Positions 40,276-48,764 of a stretch of 64,000 nt of DNA are shown piece after piece (positions within the stretch are counted from its first letter, which is position 1; each line of letters begins with the position of its first letter). The position numbers were made by a program, and so were the translations under genes. A model generated the notes under the pieces. It was given only the letters and a program-made list of their open reading frames with translations, did not search any database and was not told the DNA's origin. This DNA comes from Paractinoplanes pyxinae (GTDB lineage Bacteria; Actinomycetota; Actinomycetes; Mycobacteriales; Micromonosporaceae). Location: contig NZ_JAPNTZ010000019.1 in the NCBI RefSeq assembly GCF_026626335.1, positions 1-64,000 of the forward strand, read 5' to 3'.

Positions 40276-40827
40276 TCAACCCGGCGAGTCCAGGAGCATC
40301 GCCGCCATGGTCCGCGCATGGTCGAGCGGTGCGACGTCGTCCAGCACCTGCGAGCGGGCCAGCGCGCCGTCGTGGAGCAGGGCCAGCATCTCACCCAGCC
40401 GGGGCGCGTCGGCCACGCCGAGCTCGGCCGCCAGCTCCGTGAAGAGGGACGCGACGCGCAGCTTGCTCTCCCGTGCCTGGTGATGCGGCGGGCTGGCCGG
40501 ATCCGGGTTCTCGACCGAGGCCGCGATGAACGGGCACGGCGCCACCGCTCCCGTGAAGGCCGGCGCCTCGAAGAAGGCGAGGATCCGCTCACGCGGGCCG
40601 GCCGTCGCGCCGGTGGCTAGCAGCCGGGCCTCCCGCTCGGTCAGATAGGCCGCCACCAGCGACGCCTTGTCCGGGAAGTGCTTGTAGAGAGTCCGTTTCG
40701 ACACCGGAGCACTCGCGGCCACGAGGTCCATGCCGGTCGCGCCGATCCCGTTCGCCCGGAAGAGCGACTCGGCGGCGGCCAGGATCCGCTCGCGAGAGCG
40801 CACGGCTTGCGGTCGAAGCGTTTCCAC
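40276..40827 (-). CDS. TetR family transcriptional regulator
   Basis: A GTG at 40827 gives 183 residues. HTH at about 10-58: RERILAAAESLFRANGIGAT, VSKRTLYKHFPDKASLVAAY. The C-terminal domain has a conserved CPFIAASVENPDP stretch seen in TetR repressors next to SDR genes. It is divergent from an SDR gene (40904), with two matching palindromes in the 76-bp gap, so it probably represses that gene and itself. Confidence 0.92.
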   Translation of the reverse strand: METLRPQAVRSRERILAAAESLFRANGIGATGMDLVAASAPVSKRTLYKHFPDKASLVAAYLTEREARLLATGATAGPRERILAFFEAPAFTGAVAPCPFIAASVENPDPASPPHHQARESKLRVASLFTELAAELGVADAPRLGEMLALLHDGALARSQVLDDVAPLDHARTMAAMLLDSPG

Positions 40828-40836
40828 GGCCCCAAC

Positions 40837-40880
40837 TATACGCCAGCGTTTACTTTTCAAAACATACACGCTAGCGTTTA
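40837..40880. promoter_or_regulatory. Two 16-bp operator-like palindromes between TetR and SDR genes
   Basis: TATACGCCAGCGTTTA (40837-40852) and TACACGCTAGCGTTTA (40865-40880) share the symmetric core ACGC-N2-GCGT with flanking TA. One symmetric position is mismatched in each. Centres are 28 bp apart. The first ends the leader of the TetR gene, and the second lies 23 bp before the SDR start. Confidence 0.7.
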
Positions 40881-40903
40881 CCTTCTACCGAAAGGGTGCA
40901 GCC

Positions 40904-41635
40904 ATGCTGAACGTCCTCATCACCGGCACGTCGCGCGGCATCGGGCGGGCCATCGCGAAGGAACTGACCGCCCGCGGCCATCGGGTGATCGCTACCGCCC
41001 GCAAACTCGAGACCCTCGACGGGCTCGACGTCGCCGCCAAGGTGCAGCTCGACGTCACCGACCAGGCCTCGGTCGACGCGGCGGTGGCGGCGGCCGGGCC
41101 GGTCGACGCCCTCGTCTCCAACGCCGGAACCACCGTGCGCGGCCCGGTCGAGACGGTGCCCCTCGACGCGGTGCGCGACGTGTTCGAACTGAACTACTTC
41201 GGCGCGCTGCGCGTGACGCAGGCGTTCCTGCCGGCGATGCGCGAACGCGGATTCGGCCGGCTGATCTACATTTCGAGCCTGCTGGGCCGCATCACCACAC
41301 CGCTGATGAGCACGTACTCCGGTTCCAAATGGGCCCTCGAGGCGCTGGTCGAGGCGGCCGCGGCGGAGACGGCGCAGTTCGGCGTCCGGGTCACGAGCCT
41401 GCAGCCCGGCGGGGTGGAATCCAGCGACTCGGCCGGCGCGGCTTTGGCTGCGGTCTATCTGACGGAGAACGACCCGTACCGGCCTTTGCTCGAGGCGGTG
41501 ACCCGGGCCCGCAAGGCGCCGGTGACCGCCGAGCAGGTCGCCACGGTTGTCGCCGACACTCTCGTCGACCCGAACCCGCCGCTCCGCATCCCCGTCGGCG
41601 CGGCGGCGCTCGAAGCCCTCGGCGCCCCGCGCTAG
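40904..41635 (+). CDS. Short-chain dehydrogenase/reductase
   Basis: The 243-residue protein starts at ATG 40904. It has the NAD(P)-binding VLITGTSRGIGRAIAKELTA, LDVTDQASV, the NAG motif VDALVSNAGTTVRG, the catalytic Ser in LIYISSLLGRI, and YxxxK as TYSGSKWALEALV. Arg in VIATARKLE favours NADP(H). Substrate is unknown. It is divergent from its probable TetR repressor, and its stop codon shares CTAG with the convergent S9 peptidase gene. Confidence 0.92.
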   Translation: MLNVLITGTSRGIGRAIAKELTARGHRVIATARKLETLDGLDVAAKVQLDVTDQASVDAAVAAAGPVDALVSNAGTTVRGPVETVPLDAVRDVFELNYFGALRVTQAFLPAMRERGFGRLIYISSLLGRITTPLMSTYSGSKWALEALVEAAAAETAQFGVRVTSLQPGGVESSDSAGAALAAVYLTENDPYRPLLEAVTRARKAPVTAEQVATVVADTLVDPNPPLRIPVGAAALEALGAPR

Positions 41636-43659
41636 CCCAACAGGGGCGGGCGCTGCCATTTCTCGCCGCGGACGTGGTGGTCCAGGAAGGCCAGCATCGT
41701 CGCGTGCCATACGGCGAGGTTGCCGGGTTTGGACACTATGTGTCCTTCGTCCGGGTAGTAGAGGAACTTGTGGCGGTCGCCGACCCGCGTGATCAGATCG
41801 CGCCACAGCCGCAGGCCCTCGCCGATCGGCACCCGGTAGTCGTTGTCGCCGTGAATGACCAGCATGGGCGTGGTGATGGCGCCGGCGGAGCGGTGCGGCG
41901 AGTTCGCTTCCAGCCGGTCCGGGGTGAGTTCGCGCAGCCAGTAGAAGGGGTGGTCGGTGGTCGTCATCATCTGATCGAGCGCCCACAACGAAGCGTGACT
42001 GACAATCGCGTCGAAGCGCTCTGTGTGACCAGCGATCCAATTCGCCATGTAACCACCGAACGAGGCGCCCACCACCGCCGTACGCGTGGCGTCGAGATCG
42101 GGACGGGCCAGGGCGGCGTCGGTGATCGTCATCAGGTCGGTGTACGGCGTCTCGCCCCACGCTCCCCAGCCGCGCTTGATGAAGTCGAGGCCGTAGCCGG
42201 TGGACAGCGCCGGGTCAGGCATCAGCACCGCATAACCGTGCGCGACGGCCAGCCACGGGTTCGACTGCCATTTCCAGACATTCCACGACATCATCGGACC
42301 GCCATGAACCCACAAAATCAACGGCGCCGGCGTCTCTGACAGGGGCAACGCGAGCCAGGCGCGCAACGGGCTTCCGTCGGCGGCTTGCGCTGTCACTTCT
42401 TCAAGCTTTCCCGGTACGAACGTCGGCGCGCACGGACTGGGCAGGAGTTCGATCTCGCCCGTGGGAATTGCCACCCGCACCGGGTGCGGCGCGCTCGCGA
42501 TCGTGTTGCGCAACGCGTAGACCCACCGCCCATCCGGCGCCACCCGCGGATCGGTGTAGGCGGCGTCATCCCCCGTGAGCCGACTAACCTCACCCGCCGC
42601 AACGTCAACCAGCCACAGCGGCGACCGCCCGTGGTCGTCAGCCGCCACAACCAGTGCCGTCCCATCCGGCGTCCACTGCGGGCTGTGCGGCCACCGATCC
42701 CACTCCGCGGTCACCGCCTCGACCGGCCCACCGCCCAGCGGCGCCAGCCCCACCCAGATGTCACCCGGGTCATCGACCGATCCCCACCGCCGTACGAGAA
42801 AAGCCACCCGAGACCCATCAGGCGACACCCGCGGCGACGTGAAGTCATGGCCTTCCTCGTCCGCAATCATCCGCCGCTCGCCCGTGGCCAGGTCGATCAC
42901 CGCAAGGGCCGACCGCTGCGCCCCACCCGCCACCCCCACCTGCCATGTCGCGACCACCGCGCGCCCGTCCGGGGTGATCTCCCAGTCCCCTTCGGTATCC
43001 AGCGCCCGCCCAACGTGCCCCGTCACGTCCCGCAGCCCACCCTCACCAACCGACCGCAACTCAGGCTCGCCGAGCGCGCCGGCGAACAGCCGCGGCCGCT
43101 TCGGTCCGAGGTCGTGATCCCACATCCGCACCGGGAACTCCTCGTGCAGAATCGCCGTGACCTCAGCCGTTTCACCCGAAGGCACCTCTGCCGACACCTC
43201 ATCCGGCTCTGAATCCGCAGCGGGTAGCCGCCGTTCACTCCTTCCTGAAGGGAGCACCATCGACCCGGCGACAAGCGCTCCCGACGCGCTGACCTGAACC
43301 CCGTGCATCCCGCCGGGCAAACTCGCAACGACGTAGGCGTCCCCGCCCGCCGCCGGCAGCAGCCACAACGCCTTGCCTTCGCCGCCACCCTCGGGGTCCG
43401 GCCGAGACGAGAGGAACAGCAGGTCACCGTCCGGCGTGAACCCCGCCCCCGACTCGCCCTCATCACTGCGCGTCAGCTGCCGGGCCGCCCGTTCCCCCGC
43501 CGGATCAACCTCCCACAGCGCCGTCCGACGCCGCCCGTTGTCGCCCTCCGAAGTCGAAACGCCCACGACCAGCCGCCGCCCATCCGGCGACAGCCACAGC
43601 CCCGCCATCCGAGGCAGACGAACGTACGCGAAGGGATCGTGAAAGGCGCCAGGGCTCAT
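41632..43659 (-). CDS. S9 family prolyl-oligopeptidase-like peptidase (copy 1)
   Basis: The 675-residue protein has an N-terminal beta-propeller (about 20-390) with TolB/PD40-like blades such as RVSPDGSRVAFLVRRW, WTPDGTALVVAADDHGRSPL and RVAPDGRWVYALRN. The C-terminal alpha/beta hydrolase has WVHGGPMMSWN, the nucleophile in VVGASFGGYMANW, Asp in VIHGDNDYRVPIGEG and His in YYPDEGHIVSK. No signal peptide, so it is a cytoplasmic peptidase for small peptides (acylaminoacyl or dipeptidyl type). A paralogue lies at 45545-47521 and shares a near-identical internal tract. Confidence 0.92.
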   Translation of the reverse strand: MSPGAFHDPFAYVRLPRMAGLWLSPDGRRLVVGVSTSEGDNGRRRTALWEVDPAGERAARQLTRSDEGESGAGFTPDGDLLFLSSRPDPEGGGEGKALWLLPAAGGDAYVVASLPGGMHGVQVSASGALVAGSMVLPSGRSERRLPAADSEPDEVSAEVPSGETAEVTAILHEEFPVRMWDHDLGPKRPRLFAGALGEPELRSVGEGGLRDVTGHVGRALDTEGDWEITPDGRAVVATWQVGVAGGAQRSALAVIDLATGERRMIADEEGHDFTSPRVSPDGSRVAFLVRRWGSVDDPGDIWVGLAPLGGGPVEAVTAEWDRWPHSPQWTPDGTALVVAADDHGRSPLWLVDVAAGEVSRLTGDDAAYTDPRVAPDGRWVYALRNTIASAPHPVRVAIPTGEIELLPSPCAPTFVPGKLEEVTAQAADGSPLRAWLALPLSETPAPLILWVHGGPMMSWNVWKWQSNPWLAVAHGYAVLMPDPALSTGYGLDFIKRGWGAWGETPYTDLMTITDAALARPDLDATRTAVVGASFGGYMANWIAGHTERFDAIVSHASLWALDQMMTTTDHPFYWLRELTPDRLEANSPHRSAGAITTPMLVIHGDNDYRVPIGEGLRLWRDLITRVGDRHKFLYYPDEGHIVSKPGNLAVWHATMLAFLDHHVRGEKWQRPPLLG

Positions 43660-43679
43660 CCAAATCTTTCTATCACCGC

Positions 43680-43885
43680 CGCGCCCTCACCGCCCGCACC
43701 CGCATCGCCGCGCCCACACCGCCGGCACGCCGCGCCCGACACCGCCCGCACCTGCACCGCCGCGCCTGCACCGCCCGCACCGCCGCGCCCGAGACCGCGC
43801 GCACTCGCACTGCCCGCACCGCCGCGCCCGACACCGCGCGCGCCCGCACCGTCGCGCCCGCAGATCGCGCCCGCACCGCCGTCGC
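43680..43885. repeat. C-rich minisatellite 1 (CACCGCCGCGCC-like units)
   Basis: About 200 bp upstream of the S9 gene consist of irregular copies of ACCGCCCGCACC and GCCGCGCCCGACACCGCGCG. The plus strand is nearly free of A and T runs. No reading frame encodes recognisable protein. It abuts the IS3 remnant. Confidence 0.7.
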
Positions 43886-43919
43886 GCACCCACCTGAACC
43901 GCGTCGGGTTGGTGCTGGC

Positions 43920-44242
43920 TGGTTGAGTTGGGTTGGCGCTTCGACGATCTGTGATCCGGCCGGGGTGGAGCAGGGTTTCGCAGGCGCCTGGTGGCAGGTT
44001 GGCGCCGCCGCTGTGTAGACGGCGGTGGTTGTACCAGTCGACGTATACCAAGGTGGGAGTCTCGACCTGGTCGCAGATCTTCCACGAGCCTCGCGGTTTG
44101 ATCAGTTCGATGAGCAGCGTCTCCGCGGCGCCGACGCCCACCTTCTCCACCACCGCGACGATCGCGGCGTACTCCGACTCCTAACTCGGCCATGCCTCGG
44201 CGACCATTCGCATCGCCCGCTCACGAGGTTCCGCGGGGTACG
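43920..44242 (-). pseudogene. IS3-family transposase remnant: OrfA start fused to OrfB end
   Basis: The minus strand reads YPAEPRERAMRMVAEAWPS, TAG at 44181-44183, then ESEYAAIVAVVEKVGVGAAE and TL. This is the N-terminal part of an IS3 OrfA. It joins directly to LIELIKPRGSWKICDQVETP and VYVDWYNHRRLHSGGANLPP, the C-terminal end of the OrfB integrase. In intact IS3 elements these parts are about 1 kb apart and in different frames, so the middle was deleted. A premature stop adds to the decay. It lies between two C-rich repeat tracts. Confidence 0.75.
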
Positions 44243-44309
44243 GCGAAGGGCTTGACCTAGCTCGATCCTCCAAAGATCGACCGATGCCAGACCCGGGCGG
44301 TTAACACCA

Positions 44310-44580
44310 CCGCGCGCTCACCAGCGCATGTCCGCCACCCGCACACCTACCGCCGCGCACCCACCACCGCACGTCCACCACCGCGCACTCAGCACCGCGC
44401 GTCCGCTACCGCACGCTCACCGTCGCGCATTACCGCCGCTCCTCCATCACCGCGCACGCACCATGGCTCGCCCAACGCCGCGCACGCACCATCGCTCGCC
44501 CAGCGCCGCTCACTCACCGGCGTAACTCCACCACCGCGCACCACCAGCGCTCGTCCACCCGCGCAGCCACCCCCGCACCC
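44310..44580. repeat. C-rich minisatellite 2 (CACCACCGCGCA-like units)
   Basis: About 270 bp of irregular direct repeats built on CCACCGCGCACCCACCACCG with variants such as GCACCATGGCTCGCCCAACG and GCACCATCGCTCGCCCAGCG. No coding signal. It ends 10 bp before the -35 box of the aldo/keto reductase promoter. Confidence 0.7.
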
Positions 44581-44589
44581 TGCCGGTGC

Positions 44590-44620
44590 TTGACTTCGAG
44601 TGCTCTCGAAGGTCGATCAT
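44590..44620 (+). promoter_or_regulatory. MerR-type promoter of the aldo/keto reductase gene
   Basis: A -35 box TTGACT (44590-44595) is followed by a 19-bp spacer and a -10-like GATCAT (44615-44620). The spacer carries the perfect palindrome CTTCGAGTGCTCTCGAAG (44594-44611, 7-4-7). A 19-bp spacer with a dyad between the boxes is the hallmark of MerR-activated promoters. No MerR gene is adjacent. Confidence 0.75.
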
Positions 44621-44627
44621 CGCCGGC

Positions 44628-45548
44628 ATGACGGAGATCGTGTTGGGTGCCATGTTGTTCGGTACGCGCATCAATGAACAAGAATCGTTCGCTTTGCTTG
44701 ACCGCTTTGTTGAGCGTGGCGGCCGTTGGATCGACACCGCCAACAACTACGCGTTCTGGCTGCACCCGTCGGGGCTGGGTGGGCACAGCGAACAAGTGAT
44801 CGGCCGGTGGCTGGCCGCTCGCCCGGGAATGCGCGACCGTGTCCGTATCAGCACGAAGGTGGGCGCCGAACCGACCGACCCTGCGCGCGGGCTGGACGCC
44901 ATGGAAGGGCTGTCGGCGCCGGTCATCCGCTCAGCCCTAATCGGCAGCCTGCGCCGGCTCGGCACTGACCATGTGGACATGTACTGGGCGCACGTCGAGG
45001 ACCGTTCGGTGCCGCTGGCCGAGACGGTGGGCGCCTTCAGCGACCTGGCCGCCGAGGGGCTGACCGCGCGGTTGGGCGCCTCGAACACTCCCGCCTGGCG
45101 AGTCGAGCAGGCACGCGCACTAAGCGACAACAAATGGACAGCCTTGCAACTGCGGCACTCCTACCTGCAACCCCGGCCGGGCGCCGCCCTCGAATCGTGG
45201 TCGCATCGGCAGGTGTTCCCGGAAACGCTCGACTACGCGCGGACGTGCGGGCTCGACCTGTGGACGTACTCGCCGCTCATCAACGGCGCCTACGGCCGCG
45301 CCGACCGGCCGCTCGAGGAGGCGTACGCGCACCCGGGAACCGAACGGCGACTCGCCGCACTCACCGCGACCGCCGACGAGCTCGGCGCCACCCAGAACCA
45401 AGTAGTGCTGGCGTGGCTGCTCGGCGGCGACCCCGCGGTGCTACCGATCGTCGGCGCCAGCACCCCGGAACGGCTCGACGAGGTGCTGGCCGCCCGCGAC
45501 CTGAAACTCGACCCCGAGCAGCGCCGGCGTCTGGACGAGGCGAACTAG
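44628..45548 (+). CDS. Aldo/keto reductase
   Basis: ATG 44628 gives 306 residues of a (beta/alpha)8 NADPH-dependent reductase. Marks are GAMLFGTRINEQESFALLDR, WIDTANNYAFW with the catalytic Asp and Tyr, RISTKVGAEPTDPARGLD with the Lys, DHVDMYWAHVEDRSVPL with the His, RLGASNTPAWRVEQA and the NADP-binding end PIVGASTPERLDEVLAA. Substrate unknown. The MerR-type promoter suggests inducible expression. It is convergent with the second S9 peptidase and shares CTAG at the stop codons. Confidence 0.92.
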   Translation: MTEIVLGAMLFGTRINEQESFALLDRFVERGGRWIDTANNYAFWLHPSGLGGHSEQVIGRWLAARPGMRDRVRISTKVGAEPTDPARGLDAMEGLSAPVIRSALIGSLRRLGTDHVDMYWAHVEDRSVPLAETVGAFSDLAAEGLTARLGASNTPAWRVEQARALSDNKWTALQLRHSYLQPRPGAALESWSHRQVFPETLDYARTCGLDLWTYSPLINGAYGRADRPLEEAYAHPGTERRLAALTATADELGATQNQVVLAWLLGGDPAVLPIVGASTPERLDEVLAARDLKLDPEQRRRLDEAN

Positions 45549-47521
45549 CCGAGCGATTCCGGCCGGCGCCACTCTTTGCCGAGCACGTGGTGGTCGAGGA
45601 ACGCGAACACCGTCTCGTACCAGACCTTGGCGTTGCCGGGCTTGAGCACCCAATGGTTCTCGTCGGGGAAGTACAGGAACTTGTGCTTGCCCTCGGAGCG
45701 GGACAGCAGGTCCCACCACAGCCGCAACGCTTCGCCGATCGGCACCCGATAGTCCTTGTCGCCGTGGATCACCAGCATGGGCGTGGTGATGGCGTCGGCG
45801 AAGCGGTGCGGCGAGTTGGCCTCCAGCCGGTCGGGGGTCAGCTCGCGCAGCCAGTAGAAGGCCATGTCGGTCGTGCTCATCATCTGGTCGAGCGCCCACA
45901 GCGAGGCGTGCGTGACGATCGCGTCGAAGCGGTCGGTGTGCCCGGCCACCCAGTTGGCCATGTAGCCGCCGAACGAGCCACCCATGGCGGCCGTGCGTGT
46001 GGCGTCGAGGTCGGGCCGTTCCAGCGCCGCGTCGGTGATCGTCATCAGGTCGGTGTACGGCTTGTCGCCCCAGTTGCCCCAGCCCCGCTTGATGAAGTCG
46101 AGGCCGTAGCCGGTCGACAGCGCCGGGTCGGGCATCAGCACCGCGTACCCACGCGCCACCAGGTGCCACGGGTTCCACCGCCATGACCACACGTTGTACG
46201 ACCCGAGCGGTCCGCCGTGAATCCACAACACCAGCGGCGCCGGCCCGTCGGCGTCGGAGGGCAACGCGAGCCAGGCGCGCAACGGGCTTCCGTCGGCGGC
46301 TTGCGCTGTCACTTCTTCGAGCTTTCCCGGTACGAACGTAGGCGCGCACGGACTGGGCAGGAGTTCGATCTCGCCTGTGGGAATTGCCACCCGCACCGGA
46401 TGCGGCGCGCTCGCGATCGTGTTGCGCAACGCGTAGACCCACCGCCCGTCCGGCGCCACCCGCAGATCGGTGTACGCCGCGTCGTCCGACGTGAGCCGGC
46501 TGACCTCACCGGAAGCGACCTCGACCCGCCACAGCGGCGACCGCCCGTTGTCGTCGGCCGCCACGATCAGTGCTGTGCCGTCCGGGGTCCACCGCGGCTC
46601 GTGCGGCCACCGGTCCCATGCGGCGGTCACCGGCTCGACCGGGCCGCCCTTCACCGGCGCCACGGCCAGCCACACGTCACCCGGGTCGTCGGGTGAGGAG
46701 TTCCGCCGTACGAGAAAAGCCACCCGCGACCCGTCGGGCGACACCCGCGGCGAGTTGTAGTCGTGGCTGTCATCGCCTGCGATCTCGCGGCGTTCACCGG
46801 TCGCGAGGTCGATCACGACGATCGTCGAGCGTTCCGAACCGCCGGCCTCGGACACGATCCAGGCGGCGACGGCACTGCGCCCGTCCGGGGTGATCTCCCA
46901 GTCCCCTTCGGTGTCCAGAGCCCGTCCGGCATGCCCTGTCACGTCCCGCAGCTCGGGCTCGGGCAGCGAGCCGGTGAACAGCCGCGGCCTGTCCGGCCCG
47001 AGGTCGTGGTCCCAGTAGCGCACCGGGTAGCCCTCGTGCAGGACGGCCGAGATGCCGGCCTTCTTGCGCTGCTCGCGCACCGAGTCGTCGCCCGAGGGCA
47101 GCACCGCCGACCCGGCGATCACCGTGCCGTCCGGGCTGACCCGCACACCGTGGACGCCGCCGGGCAACTTGGCGATCACCCGCGGCTCCCCGCCGCCCGC
47201 CGGCAGCAGCCACAGCGCCGCCTTCGCGTCCTCGTCGTCGTCGGTGTCGTCGGGCGACGGCCGGGACGAGGTGAACAGCAGGTCACCCTCTCCAGTGAAG
47301 GCGGCCGCCGATTCGCCCTTCACGCTGCGGGTCAGACGCCGGGCGGGCTGCTCCCCGGCCGGGTCGACCTGCCACAGCGCGGTGGCGTAGCGGGCGTTCT
47401 TCTTGTCCGGCGTACCCACGCCGACCACGAGCCGGCGGCCGTCCGGCGACAGCCACAACCCGGCCAGGCGGGGCAGGCGGACGTACGCGTCGAGGTCGGT
47501 GAAAGGATCGACACCACTCAT
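45545..47521 (-). CDS. S9 family prolyl-oligopeptidase-like peptidase (copy 2)
   Basis: The 658-residue paralogue of 41632-43659 has the same layout. The propeller is seen as RVSPDGSRVAFLVRRNSSPD and ALWLLPAGGGEPRVIAKLPG. The hydrolase has LWIHGGPLGSYN, the nucleophile in AMGGSFGGYMANW, Asp in VIHGDKDYRVPIGEA and His in YFPDENHWVLK. A tract around 46260-46466 is nearly identical in DNA to 42344-42550, while the rest differs much more. The N-terminus (MSGVDPFTDLDAYVRLPRLA) is equally leaderless. Confidence 0.92.
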   Translation of the reverse strand: MSGVDPFTDLDAYVRLPRLAGLWLSPDGRRLVVGVGTPDKKNARYATALWQVDPAGEQPARRLTRSVKGESAAAFTGEGDLLFTSSRPSPDDTDDDEDAKAALWLLPAGGGEPRVIAKLPGGVHGVRVSPDGTVIAGSAVLPSGDDSVREQRKKAGISAVLHEGYPVRYWDHDLGPDRPRLFTGSLPEPELRDVTGHAGRALDTEGDWEITPDGRSAVAAWIVSEAGGSERSTIVVIDLATGERREIAGDDSHDYNSPRVSPDGSRVAFLVRRNSSPDDPGDVWLAVAPVKGGPVEPVTAAWDRWPHEPRWTPDGTALIVAADDNGRSPLWRVEVASGEVSRLTSDDAAYTDLRVAPDGRWVYALRNTIASAPHPVRVAIPTGEIELLPSPCAPTFVPGKLEEVTAQAADGSPLRAWLALPSDADGPAPLVLWIHGGPLGSYNVWSWRWNPWHLVARGYAVLMPDPALSTGYGLDFIKRGWGNWGDKPYTDLMTITDAALERPDLDATRTAAMGGSFGGYMANWVAGHTDRFDAIVTHASLWALDQMMSTTDMAFYWLRELTPDRLEANSPHRFADAITTPMLVIHGDKDYRVPIGEALRLWWDLLSRSEGKHKFLYFPDENHWVLKPGNAKVWYETVFAFLDHHVLGKEWRRPESLG

Positions 47522-47584
47522 CGGCCCTTTCTACCACCGCGCGGCCGCCGGCATGGGGACGCCATTTGTGGGAATGCGGCGCCG

Positions 47585-47899
47585 ATGCTCGTCCACACGT
47601 ACGCGATCTCCGACGGCTCGGTGCACCTGTCCGTCGTGGGCGAGATCGACATCGCCACCGTCGAGGACTTCGAGGAAGCGCTGGCCCGGGCGATCGCGAT
47701 CGACGGCGCGCCGCGCGTGGTCGTCGACTTCAGCGAGGTCACGTTCTGCGACTCGTCCGGCCTGGCCGCCCTGGACCGCTGCTGCGAGCAGGCCTCCCAC
47801 CGCGGCCTGCAGTTGCGGCTGGTCCGCCCCCAGCGCGGAGTCCGCCGCCTGCTCGAGCTGACCGGACTGCTGGAGGCCCTGACCCGCCCGGACATATAG
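47585..47899 (+). CDS. STAS-domain protein (anti-sigma factor antagonist)
   Basis: The 104-residue protein is a single STAS domain. It shows LSVVGEIDIATVEDFEEALA, VVVDFSEVTFCDSSGLAALD with the phosphorylatable Ser in CDSSG, and LVRPQRGVRRLLELTGLLEA. Anti-anti-sigma factors are phosphorylated by an anti-sigma kinase and reset by SpoIIE-type phosphatases, one of which is encoded at 38991-40220. No kinase is adjacent. It is divergent from the S9 gene. Confidence 0.92.
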   Translation: MLVHTYAISDGSVHLSVVGEIDIATVEDFEEALARAIAIDGAPRVVVDFSEVTFCDSSGLAALDRCCEQASHRGLQLRLVRPQRGVRRLLELTGLLEALTRPDI

Positions 47900-47936
47900 T
47901 CACGCTTGGATGCCCGCCGCTGCCGGGAGGACGACC

Positions 47937-48731
47937 GTGGCCGAACTCAACGTCGACGTGCCGCACACCGCGCGGATCTGGAACTACTGGCTGGGCGGCA
48001 CCGACAACTACGCCGCCGACCGCGCGGTGGGCGACCAGGTGCGCGATTTTCTGCCCGACATCGTCGCGTCGGCCCGGGCCGACCGGGCGTTCCTGCAACG
48101 AGCCGTACGGCATCTGGTGGCCGAAGCCGGCATCCGGCAGTTCCTCGACATCGGCGCCGGCCTGCCGACCGCGCACAACACGCACGAGGTGGCTCAGGCG
48201 ATCGCGCCCGAGTGCCGGGTGGTCTACGCCGACAACGACCCGCTCGTGCTGGCCCACGCACGCACCCTGCTGACCAGCACCGCCGAGGGCCGGACGGACT
48301 ACATCGACGCCGACGCCCGGGACACCGGCACGATTCTGCGCCTGGCCCGCCATACGCTCGACTTCGACCGGCCGATCGCGGTGCTCCTGCTCGGCGTGCT
48401 CAACTTCATCGGCGATGACGACGAGGCGCAGGGCGTGGTCAGCCGCCTCACCGCCGCCGTGCCGACCGGCAGCTATCTGGCCGTCGCGCATCCGACCATC
48501 GAGGTCAAGCCGGAGGAGTCGGCCGCCGCGGCCCGGCAGTGGAACGCCACCGCCACCCCGCCGATCACGTTGCGTCGCCGAGCCGACCTGGAACGCTGGT
48601 TCGAGGGTCACGACCTGCTCGAGCCGGGCGTCGTCACCTGCACCAAGTGGCGTCCCGGCCCCGGCGACCCGACCGGCGACGTCTACCAGTTCTGCGGGGT
48701 GGCGGCCGTCGCCCATCGGACGAATCGGTAG
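47937..48731 (+). CDS. SAM-dependent methyltransferase, PF04672 (formerly DUF574) family
   Basis: GTG 47937 has GGGAGG seven bases upstream (ATG 47910 has none) and gives 264 residues. The family start VPHTARIWNYWLGGTDNYAA is diagnostic, followed by the SAM motif QFLDIGAGLPTAHNTHEVAQ, VVYADNDPLVLAHARTLL and IAVLLLGVLNFI. The last third is YLAVAHPTIEV and a Cys-containing end. The family is expanded in actinobacteria, with substrates mostly unknown. Confidence 0.92.
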   Translation: MAELNVDVPHTARIWNYWLGGTDNYAADRAVGDQVRDFLPDIVASARADRAFLQRAVRHLVAEAGIRQFLDIGAGLPTAHNTHEVAQAIAPECRVVYADNDPLVLAHARTLLTSTAEGRTDYIDADARDTGTILRLARHTLDFDRPIAVLLLGVLNFIGDDDEAQGVVSRLTAAVPTGSYLAVAHPTIEVKPEESAAAARQWNATATPPITLRRRADLERWFEGHDLLEPGVVTCTKWRPGPGDPTGDVYQFCGVAAVAHRTNR

Positions 48732-48764
48732 TCACGCCCGGCTCGGTGACTCAAAGTAAGAAGG

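Noticed and set aside
36714-40442. A 1242-residue plus-strand open frame
   Set aside because: It is the mirror of the GC-rich kinase and phosphatase genes, rich in Gln, Arg, Gly and Val, with no domain. The minus strand has complete kinase and phosphatase motifs.
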